Made by a program: the position numbers and the translations under genes. From CAYVUV01 sp964455095 (lineage in GTDB: Bacteria > Desulfobacterota > Binatia > HRBIN30 > CADEER01): a stretch of 8,281 bases of DNA. The notes below the pieces were generated by a model that worked only from the letters and a program-made list of their open reading frames with translations, did no database searches and was not told where the DNA came from. The stretch is from contig CAYVUV010000257.1 in assembly GCA_964455095.1 (NCBI GenBank), forward strand, positions 1 to 8,281. Reading direction: 5' to 3'. How positions within the stretch are numbered: the first letter of the stretch is position 1; every line of letters begins with the position of its first letter. This document shows positions 6,108-8,281 of the stretch, one piece after another.

Positions 6108-7276
6108 CCATGACGCCGGGCGAGCTCGACGCCTACCTGGGCGAGTGCCGCCAGCTGGCGCTCGAACAGATTCAAACCATCATCCCGCACCGCGGCCGCG
6201 AGCACGCCGCCCTCTACGAGCTGATGCTCGATTACCCGCTGCGCCACGCCAAGGCGCTGCGCCCGGCCCTGTGCATCGCCACCTGCCGCGCCCTCGGCGG
6301 CCACCTCGAGACGGTGCTGCCCTCCGCCGCGGTGCTGGAGCTGTACCACAACGCGTTTCTCATCCACGACGACGTCGAGGACGGCTCCGAAGAACGCCGC
6401 GACCGCCCCACCCTGCACCGCACGCACGGCGTGCCGATAGCGGTCAACGTCGGCGACGGCATGCTCGCCCTCGCCCTCGGGCCCCTGCTCGACAACATGC
6501 GCACGCTCGGCATGGGCAAGGCGCTGCGCATCCTGCAGGCCATCGCCCGTATGGCGCGCGAATCGGCCGAAGGGCAGGCCATCGAGCTCGACTGGATCCG
6601 GCACGGCCAGTGGCAGCTGCGCGACGCGGAGTACATCCGCATGGTCTACAAAAAGACCAGCTGGTACACCTTCATCACGCCCACCCTGGTCGGCGGCATG
6701 GCGGCCGGCGCCGAGGCGGCGCGTCTCACCGTGCTGCGCAAGTTCGCCAGCCTGCTCGGCATCGCCTTTCAGATTCAGGACGATGTCCTCAACTTGACCG
6801 CCGAGCGCAGCGCATACGGCAAAGAGATCGGCGGCGACCTGTGGGAGGGCAAGCACACCTTGCTGCTGTTGCACGCCCTGCGCAGCGCCTCGACAGCCGA
6901 GCAGGCGCGGGCGCACGCCATCCTGCGCAAGCGCCGGCCGGCGGCCGCGGACGGCGCACCCGCGCCGGCCTGGCAGCCGGTGCTGGCCGACTTCGTCGCC
7001 CGCGGCGAGCTGCCGGAGCCTGCGGCACAGCGCCTGGCCGCCGCCCTGCAGGCTGCGGATGGGGACGGCAGCGACCTGAAGACGGCCGATGATGTCCGCT
7101 ACCTCCTGTCCCTCATCGACCGCGCGCGCAGCGCCGAGTACGCCCGCCAGGTCGCCCGCCGCTGGGCCGAGCAGGCGCGGCGGGTCTTCGACCGCAGCCA
7201 GGAGTGGCTCGAACCGTCCATCCACCGCGATTTTCTGGAGACGCTGATTGAGTTTGTCATACAGCGCGACCGTTGA
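6104..7276 (+). CDS. Trans-isoprenyl (polyprenyl) diphosphate synthase
   Basis: This 390-residue cytoplasmic enzyme would condense isopentenyl diphosphate with an allylic diphosphate to extend a prenyl chain. Family motifs are clear. K50-A-L-R53-P binds isopentenyl diphosphate, the first aspartate-rich motif is DDVED (89-93) with RR at 98-99, and the second motif region is FQIQDDVLN (D226, D227, N230). It is followed by GKEIGGDLWEGKHTL (239-253). In the second motif the last position is Asn, not the usual Asp, and the residue after RR is Asp instead of the common Gly. Residues near -4 and -5 from the first motif are Phe and Ala; product length cannot be called with confidence, though Ala at -5 argues against a simple FPP synthase. 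The ATG at 6104 overlaps the lipoprotein stop as ATGA; another ATG is two codons on. The frame extends upstream, but that part is a shadow of the lipoprotein gene. The segment after about residue 265, rich in Ala and Arg, is long for the family. Confidence 0.93.
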   Translation: MTMTPGELDAYLGECRQLALEQIQTIIPHRGREHAALYELMLDYPLRHAKALRPALCIATCRALGGHLETVLPSAAVLELYHNAFLIHDDVEDGSEERRDRPTLHRTHGVPIAVNVGDGMLALALGPLLDNMRTLGMGKALRILQAIARMARESAEGQAIELDWIRHGQWQLRDAEYIRMVYKKTSWYTFITPTLVGGMAAGAEAARLTVLRKFASLLGIAFQIQDDVLNLTAERSAYGKEIGGDLWEGKHTLLLLHALRSASTAEQARAHAILRKRRPAAADGAPAPAWQPVLADFVARGELPEPAAQRLAAALQAADGDGSDLKTADDVRYLLSLIDRARSAEYARQVARRWAEQARRVFDRSQEWLEPSIHRDFLETLIEFVIQRDR

Positions 7277-7288
7277 TACAGACCAGAC

Positions 7289-7942
7289 ATGTCCAAAGAG
7301 TCGGATCACCTCAAGGGTCTACGCGACGCATCGATCAAGACGGCAGCGGCGCACTTGCGCAACATCCACCGCCTGCGACAGGCAGTGAACGGTCCGAATG
7401 CCGCCCAGCCCGCTCCAGCCGCGCGCCAGCGCGACATCGAACAGGCGACGCGCGTCTCGGATCTGCTCTTCGACAGCGCGCGACTGAACCTCAACACGTA
7501 CAACGAGCTGCTCGATCTCGGCTCGCGCATGACCGACCAGGTGATCGACAGCGTGCGCTCGGTGCTGCGCCGCAAGGACACGCCCGCCGACCGGCAGACG
7601 ATCATCGCCACCAGCGGCGCGGCCGGCGGGGACGCGCTGGTGCGCTTCCACATCGAGAATCGCCTCGCGTCGGACGCCGAGGTCACGCTGACGGTGTCGG
7701 AGTTCGCCGCCACCGAGGGCGGCGCACGCTTCGCGCCCCAGTTCGGCTTCCGAGCCGAGGGGCCGAGTGCGGGGACCGCGGGTGAGCGGACGCTGGGCGC
7801 CAACGAGGTGCGGACGTTCCAGATGACGCTGCAACTCGACCAGCGCTTCGAGGCCGGCAAGCAGTACGCGGGCGAGATTCACGTGGTCATGGGCGGCCGC
7901 ATCGCCGAGGTGCTGCAGGTCGTCGTCGACGTGCGCGCGTAA
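7289..7942 (+). CDS. Hypothetical protein: helical N-terminus, beta-rich C-terminus
   Basis: I do not recognise this 217-residue protein. Residues 1-97 look alpha-helical and charged, with a Pro/Ala-rich break near 34-46; the pattern (SDLLFDSARLNLNTYNEL then MTDQVIDSVRSVL) is loosely phasin-like, that is, like small helical proteins that coat storage granules or lipid surfaces. Residues from about 103 to the end alternate polar and hydrophobic positions, as in VRFHIENRL, VTLTVSEF, RTFQMTLQLDQ and EIHVVMGG, and suggest an immunoglobulin-like beta sandwich. There is no signal peptide or membrane segment. It starts 12 bp after the prenyl synthase stop, with no strong ribosome binding site before the ATG, so it is probably translated with that gene. 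The next gene follows after 50 bp. The reading frame is well supported by length, position and codon pattern; the function is open, and the phasin likeness is only a visual impression. Confidence 0.75.
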   Translation: MSKESDHLKGLRDASIKTAAAHLRNIHRLRQAVNGPNAAQPAPAARQRDIEQATRVSDLLFDSARLNLNTYNELLDLGSRMTDQVIDSVRSVLRRKDTPADRQTIIATSGAAGGDALVRFHIENRLASDAEVTLTVSEFAATEGGARFAPQFGFRAEGPSAGTAGERTLGANEVRTFQMTLQLDQRFEAGKQYAGEIHVVMGGRIAEVLQVVVDVRA

Positions 7943-7975
7943 CCACCCCCAGACGACCGGGCGCACCCGCGCCGC

Positions 7976-7981
7976 AAGGAG
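7976..7981 (+). promoter_or_regulatory. Ribosome binding site of the last gene
   Basis: AAGGAG lies 11 nt before the ATG at 7993. It is the clearest Shine-Dalgarno sequence in the right-hand cluster and fixes the start of the final partial gene. Confidence 0.7.
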
Positions 7982-7992
7982 CCGCCGCCGCG

Positions 7993-8281
7993 ATGTCCGA
8001 CGATCCCAACCGCACCGCCGTGCCGCGCGTCGTGCTCGAGGCGCCCGCCGACGACCTCGAACGCGCGCTGCAGGAGGGCCAGCTGGTGCTGCTCAAGCAC
8101 CCCGTCGCCGCCCAGGCCGCCCTGCGCGCGCTGGTCGCCGAAGGGCGGCGCTTCGCTGCGACGCCGGCCGGCCGGCGCTGGAAGGAGAAGCTGGCCGGGT
8201 CCGAGCTGGTGCGGCCCGGGCGGGTGTTCTGGGAAAGCTCGGCGCTGGGCATGTTCGAGGATCACCCCGATACCCTGCTGC
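7993..8281 (+). CDS. Hypothetical protein, 3' partial
   Basis: This frame is open from ATG at 7993 to the right edge, giving 96 visible residues that begin MSDDPNRTAVPRVVLEAPAD. I do not recognise the family. The visible part looks soluble and mostly helical, with LERALQEGQLVLLKHPVAAQ followed by an Arg/Lys-rich stretch (RRFAATPAGRRWKEKLAG) and then aromatic residues near FWESSALGMF. There is no signal peptide or membrane segment. AAGGAG 11 nt upstream supports the start, and the 50-bp gap to the previous gene suggests one operon with it. The minus-strand frames over this stretch are shadows. The rest of the gene, and any known domain in it, lies outside the window. Confidence 0.7.
   Translation, partial: MSDDPNRTAVPRVVLEAPADDLERALQEGQLVLLKHPVAAQAALRALVAEGRRFAATPAGRRWKEKLAGSELVRPGRVFWESSALGMFEDHPDTLL

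Noticed and set aside
5948..7309. 453-residue minus-strand frame opposite the prenyl synthase
   Set aside because: It is an antisense shadow; the plus-strand frame has both aspartate-rich motifs and is coupled to its neighbour.

Overview
The window is GC-rich, densely coded DNA from a bacterium. It is most likely a pseudomonad-type proteobacterium (gamma- or beta-): the tRNA-Thr(CGU), the Coq4-domain protein, the DUF4136 lipoprotein and the Bordetella-type restriction helicase all fit that group. The genus cannot be fixed from this stretch.

Layout, left to right. (1) Positions 3-2597 (+) hold the 3' part of a large superfamily 2 helicase with a C-terminal PD-(D/E)XK nuclease domain, related to the BPTD_3080 family of type III-like restriction endonucleases. 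Its start lies off the left edge. (2) Positions 2713-2785 (-) hold a complete tRNA-Thr with anticodon CGU. Its 3' end points at the restriction gene, the usual geometry of a genomic island built into a tRNA 3' end. A convincing sigma-70 promoter for the tRNA is visible, and an imperfect inverted repeat rich in CCGATA-like units lies between it and the next gene. (3) Positions 2992-3762 (-) encode a class I SAM-dependent methyltransferase, apparently transcribed from a promoter placed so close to the ATG that the mRNA would be nearly leaderless. (4) From 3986 rightwards (+) runs a cluster: a tandem Coq4-domain protein with a degenerate first domain and an in-frame palindromic repeat, a DUF4136-type lipoprotein, a trans-isoprenyl diphosphate synthase, a two-part hypothetical protein, and the start of another unrecognised protein cut by the right edge. 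The lipoprotein and synthase overlap by 4 bp (ATGA), and the next genes follow at 12 and 50 bp, so these four look co-transcribed. The Coq4 gene is separated from them by 193 bp carrying a MITE-like inverted repeat.

How they may work together: Coq4 proteins act on polyprenylated quinone precursors, and the isoprenyl diphosphate synthase makes prenyl chains. The right-hand cluster may therefore serve an isoprenoid or quinone-like lipid, with a lipoprotein and two unknown proteins. This is inference from neighbourhood only. The left side is a defence gene at a probable island edge. A notable theme is several unrelated palindromic repeat elements, one of which sits inside a reading frame.
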